In this document: in pieces, positions 63,644 through 64,000 of the stretch
Numbering within the stretch: the stretch's first letter is position 1
How the letters are laid out: each line of letters opens with the position of its first letter
Assembly: GCA_011125455.1 (NCBI GenBank)
Contig: VKHO01000014.1
Span: 62,001-126,000 of the forward strand
Origin: Chlamydiales bacterium STE3
GTDB taxonomy: Bacteria; Chlamydiota; Chlamydiia; Chlamydiales; Parachlamydiaceae
Length of the DNA stretch: 64,000 nt
Reading direction: 5' to 3'
Made by a program: the position numbers and the translations under genes
Notes under the pieces: generated by a model
Databases searched by the model: none
Seen by the model: the letters and a program-made list of their open reading frames with translations, nothing else
Told to the model about the DNA's origin: nothing

Positions 63644-63867
63644 TTAATGGCAATGAGAACTGCTTCCTTTGCTATCTTCCAGAATAATTGCGTATATTCC
63701 CGCAAATACAGCAGCACCGATCGCCAACCCTACGATGACATGACAAGCTCTTAGCCGCATGCTTCATAATCGCGGTACTCACAAGCAGAGTAGTCAGCAA
63801 AGGCAACCATTTTATTAAACAGCATTGTGAAAAGCAGTATGTGAAAAATCTTTTTTTTTATATACAT
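63644..63867 (-). pseudogene. Frameshifted relative of the small exported protein
   Basis: ATG 63867 opens a 38-residue frame (signal peptide MYIKKKIFHILLFTMLFNKM, then VAFADYSACEYRDYEACG) ending at 63751. In the next frame the sequence continues as LRACHVIVGLAIGAAVFAGI and YAIILEDSKGSSSHCH to a stop at 63644-63646. The layout (signal peptide, Tyr-rich part, helix with GAxVFAG, Ser/His tail) is the same as in the neighbouring gene (GAVTIAG, tail SHQH), so a 1-base indel near 63750 is likely. Alternatively the short 38-residue secreted peptide is functional by itself. Confidence 0.5.
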
Positions 63868-63878
63868 GGCAGATTACA

Positions 63879-64000
63879 TTAAATAGTTTTGATAAGTTTT
63901 TGGTAATTTTGTTCGAAGCCATTTAACGGTAAAAGAGTCTTGTAAGTACCTACCTTCAAAATGATTTCTTCCTTATTCAATAAGCTCTGGATGATACTTT
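63879..64000 (-). CDS. 3' end of an unidentified CDS, continues past the window edge
   Basis: About 39 open codons from the window edge to a TAA at 63879-63881, reading SIIQSLLNKEEIILKVGTYK then TLLPLNGFEQNYQKLIKTI. The stop is only 11 bp before the ATG of the small exported peptide, so the genes would form one unit. Too short to identify. Confidence 0.4.
   Translation of the reverse strand, partial: SIIQSLLNKEEIILKVGTYKTLLPLNGFEQNYQKLIKTI

Overview
The window looks like a chromosomal segment of an environmental (amoeba-associated) member of the Chlamydiales, closest in style to the Parachlamydiaceae. Reasons: AT-rich DNA; gene neighbourhoods I know from Chlamydia, namely a DisA_N cyclase and YbbR gene next to cydAB, lgt near a dnaA paralogue and a very long yidC, a Pkn1-type kinase/FGE-sulfatase fusion, and DUF721-gyrB-gyrA-tmk-holB; and, unlike Chlamydiaceae, eukaryote-like F-box, ankyrin, BTB and LRR proteins plus a complete classical menaquinone operon. 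The genus assignment is inference from gene content; no search was run.

Layout. 0-8 kb: 3' part of pyk, a GNAT protein, the minus-strand operon folP-dacA-ybbR-rsmE, and cydAB. 8-11.5 kb: four enzyme genes (two glycosyltransferases, two class I methyltransferases), all with predicted export signals. 11.6-17 kb: sucA-sucB-lpdA (2-oxoglutarate dehydrogenase). 17-26 kb: a DMT transporter, a large unknown protein, a DUF1858-IscA fusion with a [2Fe-2S] ferredoxin, a methyltransferase-like gene followed by a decayed reading frame, and an F-box/ankyrin locus split by an apparent frameshift. 26-36 kb: EmrAB-type efflux, lgt, tRNA-Pro, a decayed gene, a repeat-rich protein, and yidC-dnaA. 36-41 kb: a TPR-like exported protein, Pkn1 with a substituted catalytic Asp, a low-molecular-weight phosphatase, ispH. 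41-48 kb: replication and topology block. 48-51 kb: large BTB-LRR protein. 51.6-59.6 kb: menFDHBACE on the plus strand with menG and an NqrM-like gene convergent. 59.9-64 kb: an APH-like kinase, transaldolase, a zinc-ribbon protein and two related small exported peptides, one frameshifted.

How it fits together. Pyk, 2-oxoglutarate dehydrogenase and transaldolase give central carbon metabolism; menaquinone synthesis, cytochrome bd and an NqrM-like factor imply a quinone-linked respiratory chain. DacA/YbbR give c-di-AMP synthesis. The F-box and BTB proteins look like mimics of host cullin-RING ubiquitin ligase adaptors. The exported glycosyltransferase/methyltransferase cassette is the best candidate for an undescribed system: enzymes that need nucleotide sugars and SAM, yet carry Sec signals, suggesting action in a compartment (inclusion or host) where the host supplies donors. 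I saw no CRISPR array, rRNA, intact insertion sequence or prophage.
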